DNA from: an uncultured Spirochaeta sp.
GTDB lineage: Bacteria > Spirochaetota > Spirochaetia > DSM-27196 > Alkalispirochaetaceae
Direction of reading: 5' to 3'
NCBI GenBank assembly: GCA_913030605.1
Contig: CAJWEZ010000001.1
Location: forward strand, 62,001-126,000
Length of the DNA: 64,000 bases
Shown: positions 24,912-33,702 of the stretch, one piece after another
How the letters are laid out: every line of letters starts with the position of its first letter
Numbering within the stretch: the first letter of the stretch is position 1
The notes under the pieces: model-generated
Told to the model about the DNA's origin: nothing
Databases searched by the model: none
Seen by the model: the letters and a program-made list of their open reading frames with translations, nothing else
Program-made: the position numbers and the translations under genes

Positions 24912-27812
24912 ATGCACGCACTGGTCACCTGGATTCTGCGACACCGAATCGCCGTGGTTTTGCTGATAACCGCGCTAACCGGGTTTCTCGGTTTTAAAGC
25001 GTGGAAGATCCAGATCAATACGGATTTCGTGACCTACCTCTCCAACGATAGCGAGGTTGTTCAGGAGTTTTACCGGGCCGGTGAGGTTTTCGAATCGAAT
25101 TACCTGGCGATGGTGATCTTTGACCCTTCCGACGGGCGGCCTCTCTTTAGCCGCGACAGCCTGACGATTCTCTCGGAGCTCACGGCACGATACGGCGATA
25201 TTGAAGGGGTAACCAGCGTCCTGAGCATCGCCAACGCCGCCGACGTCAAGGAAACTCCCTACGGTATCAGCATCGAGGATCTCGTGGGAACGGAGATTCC
25301 CGAGGGCCGCCCGGATCTCGACGACCTGCGGAGCTATGTAACCGCCAAGGAGCTCTACCGGGGTATCCTTCTGGACGACGCGGGCGAGTCGGCGCTCCTT
25401 TTGCTTACCTTTGAGCCTTCCGCCGACCATATGGCACTGGCGGAACGTGTTATCTCGCAAACGACGGCCGCAAATGGTAGTACTGAGGGGTTCTACTTCG
25501 GCGGCATGCCCTTTGTGATGTATTCCATGTCTCAAGGTATTATTTCAAATTTGTCGCTCCTCGTCCCCCTCATTCTTCTCTTCCTTATTGTAGTTCTCTA
25601 CTTCGCCTTTCGATCGCTCAGCGGCGTGATCTTTCCTTTGCTGGTCGTCGCGGTAAGTGCCGTGTGGGCGGTGGGTATTCTTTCACTCCTCGACGTACCC
25701 CTGGACATCCTGACCGCCATCATGCCGGTTATTCTCATCGCGATGGGAAGTGCCGACGGCATTCACCTTATGAAGAAGTATTCCGAGGAACGCCGGGGAG
25801 GGCGCCGTCCAACTGAAGCCATGAGAGAGAGCGTCGTGGAATTGGGCGTTCCGATACTCCTGACCTCTGTAACCACGATGGTCGGCTTCGCTTCCCTCGT
25901 TGTTTCCGACTTCAGGATCATCAAGACCTTCGGACTTGCCGTTACCCTTGCGATCTTTCTGGCATTGGTCGTCACCATCTTTTTCCTTCCCCCGCTGGCG
26001 GCGCTTCTCAGCCGTAAAACCGGTAACGGCGTTGATAACTGGGATGACTCACCCGCCGAGCGACTGATGGACCGCCTCTCGGGCTATATTCACCAAAAGA
26101 AGAAAGAGATTCTCATTGCCTTCGGGGCTCTGACGACCATTGCGGTAGCGGGCATACCGCTTATAACGGCCAACGTCGATTGGAGTCTCTGCCTCGCCAA
26201 GAACAGCAAACCGTATGCGGCGGAGATGATGCTTCGCGATCGATTCGGCGGCTCCCTGCCTCTGCAAGTTTCCGTTAAAGGAGATGTCACGGACCCTGCA
26301 CTATTGCAAACGATACAGCATATCCAGGAGGTTGCGGGTACGCAGCCGGTCATTGAAAATCCAAGATCCGTCACGGATCTCCTATCTGAAATGAACTACG
26401 TCTTGAACGACACCTACGCGATTCCCGACACGCCGGAAGGCGTCGCCGGTCTATGGCTGTTAATCGACGGTGAGGAGAGCATGGATCAGTTCGTCGGCCC
26501 CGGGGATCAGGAAGCGCTCATCCAGGGTCGGGTCACGTCAATGGCTACCGCCGATATGAGCGCCTCCACGGTGTCAATGGGGCGTTACCTAAGCGAGCTT
26601 CCGTCACGGTTGTTTGTTATAGACAAGAGGCTGCTGAACCCGCAAGGCAGGCTCGTCGTTTCACGGCTCCAGGCAAACGTTGCCGCCGAGCGCCTCTCCC
26701 GGTACCTCGGGCTCGAAGAAAATGAGCGACTAGAGCTTGGTCGGCGACTCAAGACGGCCGTCGTTCGATCGGGCCCAGACACGCAACGTCCGGTCATCGA
26801 GTCGGCCGTCTCATCGTATCTTAGGAGTGATCGGTCGGAAATAACGATTTCACGGGAGGAAACGGCGCGACTCATCGCGACGGCGGTGGCCGAGGTGATC
26901 GTTGAAGCCCCATCTGGGTCACCGCCGAATCCCGATGATCTCGCCGCCGAATTGGCCCCTTTCCTTCCGGAAACAACGGAGATGGATCGTCTGTGGCTCG
27001 CCGATTCTCTCCTTTTTGAGGCGGAACGTGCCGTCCGACAAGCCAAAGATGATGCGCTCCTGTCGCAACTTCAACGGCCGGTCCTGGAGAAGCCGTCGCA
27101 AGCTTCTATTGAAAAACGCGTCGGAGGTATCGTTCACGAAGCTACCAGCGAGTTTGCCCCGATCTCCGTAAACGACTTCACGCAGAACGAGTCGCTTCTC
27201 AAAGCCGGACTGATTCGCGAAGTACCCTTGGAGGCCGCATTGACAGGCATGGTTCCGGTACTCACCGAAATGGAGAATCGCCTTCTGCCGACACAGATCC
27301 AGAGCGTCGCGATCACCCTTGGAGTCATTCTCCTGGTCTTGGTTCTGGTATTCAAATCACTTAAGCTCGGATTTGTCGCCCTGGCACCCACGCTTCTTAC
27401 GGTACTCACCAATTTTGCGATCCTCGGTTTCGCAGGTATCGGTCTCGACTCGTTTACCGCCCTCATCGCAAGCGCGGTCATCGGGCTGGGCATAGACTAC
27501 GCCATCCACCTGGTAACCAAGTTCCGTCGCGAATTGGCACGAACCGGTGGGAGCGAGGAGGCACTCCGAATTACTCTCCGAACCACCGGCGTCGCCATCG
27601 TCATTAATGCGGTTTCCGTCGGTATCGGATTCGAAATACTCAACTTCGCGGCAGGACAGCATATACGGATATTCGGTGGTCTTCTCGGACTATCGCTCCT
27701 CGCGAGCGCTGCCTACACCCTTATTCTGCTGCCCGCCCTACTTCTTGCCATTGGTGGCGGGCGGGACAGCCGTTCACTAGGACACCTATCAAAGAAAGGA
27801 GCATTAGTATGA
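24912..27812 (+). CDS. MMPL/RND-superfamily exporter
   Basis: The 966-residue inner-membrane protein has the RND layout: one N-terminal helix (RIAVVLLITALTGFLGF), a large periplasmic loop, five helices, a second single helix near residue 395, another loop, and five more helices. SADGIHLMKKYSEERR and GIDYAIHLVTKFRR are the paired SSD/MMPL motifs. Such exporters move lipids or other hydrophobic compounds. The ATG at 24912 follows GAGGGG; an earlier ATG at 24897 is less likely. It is coupled to a LolA-like protein and an outer-membrane barrel, a known gene trio. Confidence 0.85.
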   Translation: MHALVTWILRHRIAVVLLITALTGFLGFKAWKIQINTDFVTYLSNDSEVVQEFYRAGEVFESNYLAMVIFDPSDGRPLFSRDSLTILSELTARYGDIEGVTSVLSIANAADVKETPYGISIEDLVGTEIPEGRPDLDDLRSYVTAKELYRGILLDDAGESALLLLTFEPSADHMALAERVISQTTAANGSTEGFYFGGMPFVMYSMSQGIISNLSLLVPLILLFLIVVLYFAFRSLSGVIFPLLVVAVSAVWAVGILSLLDVPLDILTAIMPVILIAMGSADGIHLMKKYSEERRGGRRPTEAMRESVVELGVPILLTSVTTMVGFASLVVSDFRIIKTFGLAVTLAIFLALVVTIFFLPPLAALLSRKTGNGVDNWDDSPAERLMDRLSGYIHQKKKEILIAFGALTTIAVAGIPLITANVDWSLCLAKNSKPYAAEMMLRDRFGGSLPLQVSVKGDVTDPALLQTIQHIQEVAGTQPVIENPRSVTDLLSEMNYVLNDTYAIPDTPEGVAGLWLLIDGEESMDQFVGPGDQEALIQGRVTSMATADMSASTVSMGRYLSELPSRLFVIDKRLLNPQGRLVVSRLQANVAAERLSRYLGLEENERLELGRRLKTAVVRSGPDTQRPVIESAVSSYLRSDRSEITISREETARLIATAVAEVIVEAPSGSPPNPDDLAAELAPFLPETTEMDRLWLADSLLFEAERAVRQAKDDALLSQLQRPVLEKPSQASIEKRVGGIVHEATSEFAPISVNDFTQNESLLKAGLIREVPLEAALTGMVPVLTEMENRLLPTQIQSVAITLGVILLVLVLVFKSLKLGFVALAPTLLTVLTNFAILGFAGIGLDSFTALIASAVIGLGIDYAIHLVTKFRRELARTGGSEEALRITLRTTGVAIVINAVSVGIGFEILNFAAGQHIRIFGGLLGLSLLASAAYTLILLPALLLAIGGGRDSRSLGHLSKKGALV

Positions 27813-28552
27813 AGAAGCTACTTGTGGCATCGCTACTATTCCTGCTGGCCGGGACAGGTGCCTTCGCCCAGACCGGCGAGGATATCCTCGCCAATGCCGA
27901 GGCGGCGGCCAATCCGGACACCGACATGGAAGCGGTCCTCTCGATGACGATCAGCGACGGCCGGGGCGCGAGTGAGACTCGTTCCGTCAGGATGTACCAG
28001 CGAGGAAGCGATCAATTTCTCATGCGCTTTCTCTCTCCGGCGGACATCCGGGGAGTCGCCCTTCTCATCGACGTCCAGGATCGTGACGACGACCTCATTT
28101 ACCTCTACCTTCCGGCCTTTCGGCGAGAGCGGAGGATCGCCTCCCACGTGAAGAATGAGGAGTTCATGGGAACCGGCCTAACGTACGAAGATATAGCGGA
28201 GATAGACTACTCCGACACCTATGAGGTGGTGAGCTGGAGCAGGACGGGTCCGGACTATGCCCTGGAGCTTCGGTCAAAGAAGGAAAACTCCACCTACGAC
28301 GGCGCGAGGATGGTCGTCGACGGCGAGAGCTACTTGCCGGTACGAACGGAACTTCTTCAGGACGGGTCCGTCGTCAAGCGACTCACGGTAGAGGATGTCG
28401 GTCGCCACCAGGGATACTGGTACGCAGCAAAAACGGTCGTGGAACTGCCGGGCTCCGGCCGTCGCACGGTGATGGAAATAGAGAGCATAGAGCACGACGC
28501 GTCCCTGGACGGTGCGCTCTTTTCCGTTCGAAGTTTGAGACGGTTCAGGTAA
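27809..28552 (+). CDS. Outer-membrane lipoprotein-sorting (LolA-like) protein
   Basis: The 247-residue periplasmic protein has a clean signal peptide (KKLLVASLLFLLAGTGAFAQ) and the LolA-like half-barrel pattern: DMEAVLSMTISDGRGASETR, LIYLYLPAFRRERRIASHVK, EFMGTGLTYEDIAEIDYSD. This subfamily accompanies MMPL exporters and is thought to carry a lipid or lipoprotein in the periplasm. Its ATG overlaps the exporter stop, and the next gene follows in 15 bases. Confidence 0.83.
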   Translation: MKKLLVASLLFLLAGTGAFAQTGEDILANAEAAANPDTDMEAVLSMTISDGRGASETRSVRMYQRGSDQFLMRFLSPADIRGVALLIDVQDRDDDLIYLYLPAFRRERRIASHVKNEEFMGTGLTYEDIAEIDYSDTYEVVSWSRTGPDYALELRSKKENSTYDGARMVVDGESYLPVRTELLQDGSVVKRLTVEDVGRHQGYWYAAKTVVELPGSGRRTVMEIESIEHDASLDGALFSVRSLRRFR

Positions 28553-28567
28553 GGAGGGTCGGATCAA

Positions 28568-29845
28568 ATGTGTTCAAAGTCCCAAACAAGTACGCTTCGC
28601 TCCAACTATCGGGCGCTCCTCATCCTCATCGCGGCGTCGCTACCGCCCGCGGGATATGCGCAGGAACAACCGATAACCGGCGAGCTAAGCCAGAGGTCCG
28701 GATACTCCGTCGAGGAGGAGACTATCTCCGTCCTTGAGACTGAGGTGCTGTTATCGATTGATACCGACCTCGCCGACAGGGGCCATCTCAAGGTGGAAAC
28801 CATCGGTACCTACGACTATGTAGATGACCGGGGCTCCCTTACGCTCGGTGAAGCGTATACGTCCTTCTACACGCCGTCGGTAGACCTCTTCGTCGGAAAC
28901 CAGATTATCAACTGGGGTACCGCCGATGGATTCAATCCCTCGAGTCCGGTGAATCCGATAGTGCCCGAAAGCCTGGTCGATGAGGAGATACATTGGGAGC
29001 CCGTCCCCGCGGTGAGCGCCACCTACTACCTTGGCTCCGTCGTGGATCTGACCGCCGTTGTTGTGTTGGATGTCCTGCCGATCGACGTATCGTCGATAGC
29101 GCCCGACTTGACCGGCGCCGCCGACGTGGAGGGTATCGAAGACCCTCCGTCCGGCGAGTCGAGCGCCTTTGAGTACGGCGGGAAAATCGGCACCTATGTG
29201 GCGGGGTGGGATCTAAAGGCTACCTACTTCTACGGCTTTGAAGACCTGCCGGCTCTTGCGGCAAAGACGCAGTTGGACGCCGGAACGGGAGTGCCCATCG
29301 CCGGATCGACCACGGTTGTCGGCTCCTACCGCAAGTCCCACCGTCTCGCGCTCGCCGCCGCCGGTCAGCTCTTCTCCCTCGGCGCCTGGGGCGAAGCCGC
29401 ATATGTTCTCCCCGAGTCGAAGGAGTTTGCCGATCGCGATCCGCTCACCGTTACAACCGTCTTCTCTTCGGACGAGCCGCGCTTCGAGACGATAACGGGC
29501 GTGGACTACACCTTTCCCGGCGGACTTTACGCACAACTCCAGTACCTCTATCTCGGCTCCGGAGGGCTCGCGAACCCGTACAGTGAGGAGCCGGGGAGGT
29601 CCCCCGACTCCTCACATCTCCTCTTGCCCCGGCTGACCTACACGGCAGGTCTGGACAATTCCGTCGAGCTCGCCGCCCTTGTCGACGTCGTCTACGGAGC
29701 AGGTCTCCTCCTGCCGTCGGTTACACTCGGCATCGGTCCCGCCACGGACTTCAGAGTAGCGGCCCATGTTCCCGTCGGCGACCCCCCGGGACTCTCGGGA
29801 AGATTCGACCACGCTCTAACGGCGGCTCTTTCCACCGCTTTTTAA
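28568..29845 (+). CDS. Outer-membrane beta-barrel protein of the MMPL/LolA trio
   Basis: The 425-residue exported protein has a signal peptide ending near GYAQEQ and repeated amphipathic strands. The segment GNQIINWGTADGFNPSSPVNP is typical of DUF1302-like outer-membrane proteins found with MMPL exporters. AAGGAGG precedes the ATG at 28568. The chain ends in ALTAALSTAF, a normal barrel-ending Phe. It is probably the outer-membrane part of the export path. Cargo unknown. Confidence 0.78.
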   Translation: MCSKSQTSTLRSNYRALLILIAASLPPAGYAQEQPITGELSQRSGYSVEEETISVLETEVLLSIDTDLADRGHLKVETIGTYDYVDDRGSLTLGEAYTSFYTPSVDLFVGNQIINWGTADGFNPSSPVNPIVPESLVDEEIHWEPVPAVSATYYLGSVVDLTAVVVLDVLPIDVSSIAPDLTGAADVEGIEDPPSGESSAFEYGGKIGTYVAGWDLKATYFYGFEDLPALAAKTQLDAGTGVPIAGSTTVVGSYRKSHRLALAAAGQLFSLGAWGEAAYVLPESKEFADRDPLTVTTVFSSDEPRFETITGVDYTFPGGLYAQLQYLYLGSGGLANPYSEEPGRSPDSSHLLLPRLTYTAGLDNSVELAALVDVVYGAGLLLPSVTLGIGPATDFRVAAHVPVGDPPGLSGRFDHALTAALSTAF

Positions 29846-29852
29846 TGGGGAG

Positions 29853-31388
29853 CTATTCATCCCACCGAAAGACTCGCTCCGGTGCACCGGCCACGCCGGT
29901 AATCACGATCTGGTAAGAGGTCCCCTCCCGGAGCGCCTCGTCATCCACATCGTCAAATCGGAGGGTGCCGTTAACATGGTGCCCTCCGGCGGGTGCCTCC
30001 CAGCCGGAAGGGCGATACTCCCTGCCGCCGGCGTCACGAAGAACCGCGCGCTCCGCCAAATCGAAGTCCAGATTGACGGAGTGGGTATTCATGGAGACTG
30101 AAAAAGCCGCTCCGGTCGCGCCCCCTTCAGTCGGTATCGGGGTGATCGCTATCGTCACCGCCCGCTCCTGGTTAACCCTGGTGAGGCTCTCCTGTTCGTC
30201 GACGGTTCCAGCGGCTTGGTCCGCCGTCGCCCGGGTGGATCGCAGACTGTTGAGGATACCCTCGCTATCCACCCACGCATCCTCGGCGATCCAGTCTTCA
30301 AGGGATATTTCGTGGGGCTCCGCACCGGTAGCAACGGTATTCAGCACCGAACGGTTCGCCGACGAGATAATCGCGACCCCGTCGTTGGTAGTGACATAGA
30401 CTTTCTCGCCCCGTGGGCCAAAGGCGATGTGGTTCGCACCCCGTTCGCCTTCAATACCGCGACTCGGAAGTTGTATCGTGTCGAGAATTTCCGAGCTTCC
30501 GGCGTCTACTATAATCACCTGTCCGCTCCAGTCGGCGATCCACACCTCGTCCCCCGAGGGACTGACGGTTACGCCGTGGCCACGACTACCAACCGGAACG
30601 GAACTCTCGACCCGCTTGCGGGACACATCAATCTTGTAGAGCCGACTGCTTGCGGGGCCTATTGCCCACGCCCACTTGCCGTCGGGGGAAACGGCAACCT
30701 CGTTGAGGCCGATCAAACCCTGCTCTTCGAGAAACGAGCCCCAACCGTCACCTCGACTTTCGACGCCGGAGCCGGCTCCCGAAGATACCGGTATCACGCC
30801 GCTAAGGCTCCCCGTCTCGGCCTCGACAACCCAGACCAGGTTGGTTGAAGTGGAAGCTATCCACAGTTCAGACCCATCGGGAGTCAAGCTGAAATGAGAG
30901 GCACTGCCGAGACCCGGACTTACAACGCGTATGATTGACGCGCTTGCGGTGTCCACGGCCGTCACCGTTCCGCGGAGTGGGTCATTTCCCGCCGAACCAC
31001 CAACCCACACGGTCCGCCCATCCGGAGATATGTCGATACCATGCACCTCGTGGTCGACGGGAACCCTGTACACGATTTCCATCGCCGCTCCGTCGATGAT
31101 CACCAGCTCGTTACGCTCCGCGTCACCGGCGTACACGATTCGTCCGTCCGGGGTTGCAGCGATACCGTGGGCCGCGATGGTGCCGACCTCGACCGTTCCC
31201 GTTACGTTCCCCGTCGCGAGATCGATGGAGCTGATTGTCCCATCTTTGGCATTGGGAAGATAGGCAACCGCTACGGTGGTTCTTGATTCTCCCCTTCCCG
31301 AAGCAAAACTCGATACCGCCGACAGCGACAGCACTAATAACACAAGGAGCGGTTTCCCGACTCCGATAAATCGTTTGTGATTGTTCAT
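29853..31388 (-). CDS. Exported YVTN-type beta-propeller protein 1
   Basis: The 511-residue protein has a signal peptide (LLVLLVLSLSAVSSFAS) and about seven propeller blades with the SPDGxxVWVG/TPDGxxVYAG pattern (residues 35-375). A C-terminal immunoglobulin-like domain (about 400-510: TIAITPIPTEGGATGAAFSV, then HHVNGTLRFDDV) follows. No catalytic motif is visible; such propellers bind partners or metals in the periplasm. The ATG at 31388 has no ribosome site. A TTGTAT/TATTGT promoter with a CsoR operator in its spacer ends six bases before it, so the mRNA may be leaderless. Confidence 0.78.
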   Translation of the reverse strand: MNNHKRFIGVGKPLLVLLVLSLSAVSSFASGRGESRTTVAVAYLPNAKDGTISSIDLATGNVTGTVEVGTIAAHGIAATPDGRIVYAGDAERNELVIIDGAAMEIVYRVPVDHEVHGIDISPDGRTVWVGGSAGNDPLRGTVTAVDTASASIIRVVSPGLGSASHFSLTPDGSELWIASTSTNLVWVVEAETGSLSGVIPVSSGAGSGVESRGDGWGSFLEEQGLIGLNEVAVSPDGKWAWAIGPASSRLYKIDVSRKRVESSVPVGSRGHGVTVSPSGDEVWIADWSGQVIIVDAGSSEILDTIQLPSRGIEGERGANHIAFGPRGEKVYVTTNDGVAIISSANRSVLNTVATGAEPHEISLEDWIAEDAWVDSEGILNSLRSTRATADQAAGTVDEQESLTRVNQERAVTIAITPIPTEGGATGAAFSVSMNTHSVNLDFDLAERAVLRDAGGREYRPSGWEAPAGGHHVNGTLRFDDVDDEALREGTSYQIVITGVAGAPERVFRWDE

Positions 31389-31402
31389 AGCGAAACAATA
31401 CT

Positions 31403-31419
31403 TTACCCCGGGAGGGTAT
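31403..31419. promoter_or_regulatory. CsoR-type operator between propeller 1 and lnt
   Basis: Arms TTACCCC and AGGGTAT surround GGG. On the minus strand the site fills the 17-bp spacer between TTGTAT and TATTGT, a promoter for the propeller gene. On the plus strand TATACAAT overlaps it and may serve the lnt genes. Confidence 0.65.
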
Positions 31420-31626
31420 ACAATAATGAAATATGATTTGTCACGGAATTGTATTAAGCGGGATGTGGGAGGCGGTCATAGCGGATGTAGGGGTCCCTCC
31501 TTACGGTGCTCAATGCGACGCGGACATTACGATATTCACGACGAATCGGGGATGACTCAAAACCCTCTTCTACACCGATAGGTATACGTGGTACCCTGCG
31601 AGCTTCGACCATTGGAGGGAAAACGG

Positions 31627-33693
31627 GTGAAACTACATCATAATAGAAGCCGGATAGCAGGCTTTTCCCTGCTGCTGATAGCGATGGTGGAAACAGGCAT
31701 GGCACTCTACGGCCCGTATGCCGTGCCGGTCTTTGATCTGAGATCTCTTCCCCTGTTTCTGCTCATTTTCGCTACGCTGCTCCTGGGAGCTCGACTCGGC
31801 CTCGGCGCGCCTCCGTACGGCACGGCCGGCGTCGGTCGTCTCTCCTTTACCACGGAGCTGGTCCTCGCGCTGGGGCTCCTGCTCTTCCTGTTCAATTACA
31901 TCTTTGCCGCCAACGCAAACATGGACTACGTGCAGCGGTTCATGGAAAGCGGCGGAAATCTTCAACTTGCCGTTGATACAACCACGGAGCGACGAATCGT
32001 TGCGGTCAGGTATCTACCGTTGGTCACCGTCCTTCTGCTGCTCCACCTCTCTTTTGCCGTGCGGCGGCGCCGCTACGAACTGCTGCTCACCTTGCTTTCG
32101 GTGGGGCTGACGGCACTTTCATTCCCTTCAGGCGTAAGTCTCTCGGGGATCGGCGTCCTCGGTTGGGTCGCACTCACGCCCCTTATTTATGTTCTCTGGA
32201 GAGGCGGATACCGCCGGATTCTCTTTTACGGTATCACCTACGGCGTTTTGGCAACGCTGCTGTCGAACTACTGGCTTGGAACCTTCAGTCTCGTCTCACT
32301 CATGGCGGTCGTGCTCATTTATTTCGGCTTCTACACCGTTTTCATGGTACCTTTCGGGGGCGCGGTACTCCTTTTCCGCCGGAGTTCACCGGCAGCTCGA
32401 GTCTTCCTTACCGCCGCCGCCTGGACGGTCTTCGAGCTTTTTCGCAGCACCGGCTTTCTTGGATACCCATGGGTGCTCGTCGGGCACAGCCAGTACGCCA
32501 ATCTGCCGCTGATCCAGATCTCGGAGTTCACCGGTGTTTGGGGTGTATCCTTTGTGGTCGTCCTTGTCTCCGCCGGCTTGGCGGAGCTTCTGGGCGTGTT
32601 TGACCGTCGAAACGGCGTCTGGAGCACGCCAACCGGCGGGGCGAAATCATACAGTTGGGTCGTTCTTTCCGCACCGATTCGCCACATTCTGATCGCCGTG
32701 GCCGCTGTTGTTGCGGCAACCCATCTGTACGGCTGGTCGGTACTCCTGCTGGAAAACCGCTACCCTGAAGCTGATGAGACACCTCGGGTTGCACTGATTC
32801 AGCAGAACAGCGATCCGCGAAAACATGAGTACGAGCGCACCTTTCAGACCCTTCGGGAGCTGACCGATAGGGCGCTGAAAGAGAATCCGGACATCGTTAT
32901 CTGGTCCGAAACTGCATTCGTTCCGAATATTCGCCGTTGGGGCCGGGAAGATCCGGAGCGGTACCGTCTGGCGCGGTTGGTCCGGGAGTTTCGCGACTAC
33001 CAAGGAAGTATCGGCACCTGGCTCCTTACGGGGAACGACGACTACCAAATCGTATTGGATGAAGATGGGCGAGAAGTTGAACGGTTGAGCTACAATGCGG
33101 CGGTACTCTTTTCCGACGAAGGAGAGAGGCTGGCGACCTACCACAAAATGAAGCTCGTTCCATTTACCGAGTACTTTCCGTACGAGGAAGAGCTGCCTTT
33201 TGTCTACAAGGCGCTCGAAGAGTTCGATGTTTCCTTCTGGGAACCGGGAGACGAGCGAACCGTCTTTGCACACCCGTTGTTTACCTTTTCGACGCCTATC
33301 TGCTTCGAAGACGTCTTTCCGGATGAGGTACGCCGGTTCGTCCTGAACGGAGCGGAGGTCATCCTCAACATAACCAACGACTACTGGTCCCTCACGGAAG
33401 TGCAGGCGCAGCAGCACTTCGTCGCAAGTCTCTTCCGTTCGGTGGAAAACCGCCGCCCTCTCCTTCGCGCCTCGGCGTCGGGAGTGACTGCATACGTTGA
33501 TCCGTACGGACGCGTTGTGGCCCGGAGACCGCAGTACAGTGAAGAGTATCTGATAACCGATGTGCCGGTTTCCAGACAAGGGAATCTCACCCCTTACACT
33601 CGTTATGGGGACTGGTTTCCGCGTCTGGCCGGTGTCGCTCTGCTGCTGCTCGTCGCAGTCAGGATTATCATCCTTCGCCGGAGCAGACGGTAG
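31627..33693 (+). CDS. lnt: Apolipoprotein N-acyltransferase 1
   Basis: The 688-residue inner-membrane protein has about eight N-terminal helices and a C-terminal nitrilase-type domain that adds the third acyl chain to lipoproteins. The catalytic Glu-Lys-Cys triad is seen in IVIWSETAF, YHKMKLVPFTEY and TPICFED. It is about 150 residues longer than usual because of extra N-terminal helices. GTG at 31627, seven bases after GGAGGG, is the chosen start; a GTG at 31588 is weaker. Lnt was first named CutE for copper tolerance in E. coli, which fits the CsoR operator upstream. Confidence 0.9.
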   Translation: MKLHHNRSRIAGFSLLLIAMVETGMALYGPYAVPVFDLRSLPLFLLIFATLLLGARLGLGAPPYGTAGVGRLSFTTELVLALGLLLFLFNYIFAANANMDYVQRFMESGGNLQLAVDTTTERRIVAVRYLPLVTVLLLLHLSFAVRRRRYELLLTLLSVGLTALSFPSGVSLSGIGVLGWVALTPLIYVLWRGGYRRILFYGITYGVLATLLSNYWLGTFSLVSLMAVVLIYFGFYTVFMVPFGGAVLLFRRSSPAARVFLTAAAWTVFELFRSTGFLGYPWVLVGHSQYANLPLIQISEFTGVWGVSFVVVLVSAGLAELLGVFDRRNGVWSTPTGGAKSYSWVVLSAPIRHILIAVAAVVAATHLYGWSVLLLENRYPEADETPRVALIQQNSDPRKHEYERTFQTLRELTDRALKENPDIVIWSETAFVPNIRRWGREDPERYRLARLVREFRDYQGSIGTWLLTGNDDYQIVLDEDGREVERLSYNAAVLFSDEGERLATYHKMKLVPFTEYFPYEEELPFVYKALEEFDVSFWEPGDERTVFAHPLFTFSTPICFEDVFPDEVRRFVLNGAEVILNITNDYWSLTEVQAQQHFVASLFRSVENRRPLLRASASGVTAYVDPYGRVVARRPQYSEEYLITDVPVSRQGNLTPYTRYGDWFPRLAGVALLLLVAVRIIILRRSRR

Positions 33694-33702
33694 AGGTATT
33701 TG

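Noticed and set aside
31427-31581. 51-codon ORF right after the copper operator before lnt
   Set aside because: It starts close to the -10, but composition is not protein-like and no family is seen; it may be chance.
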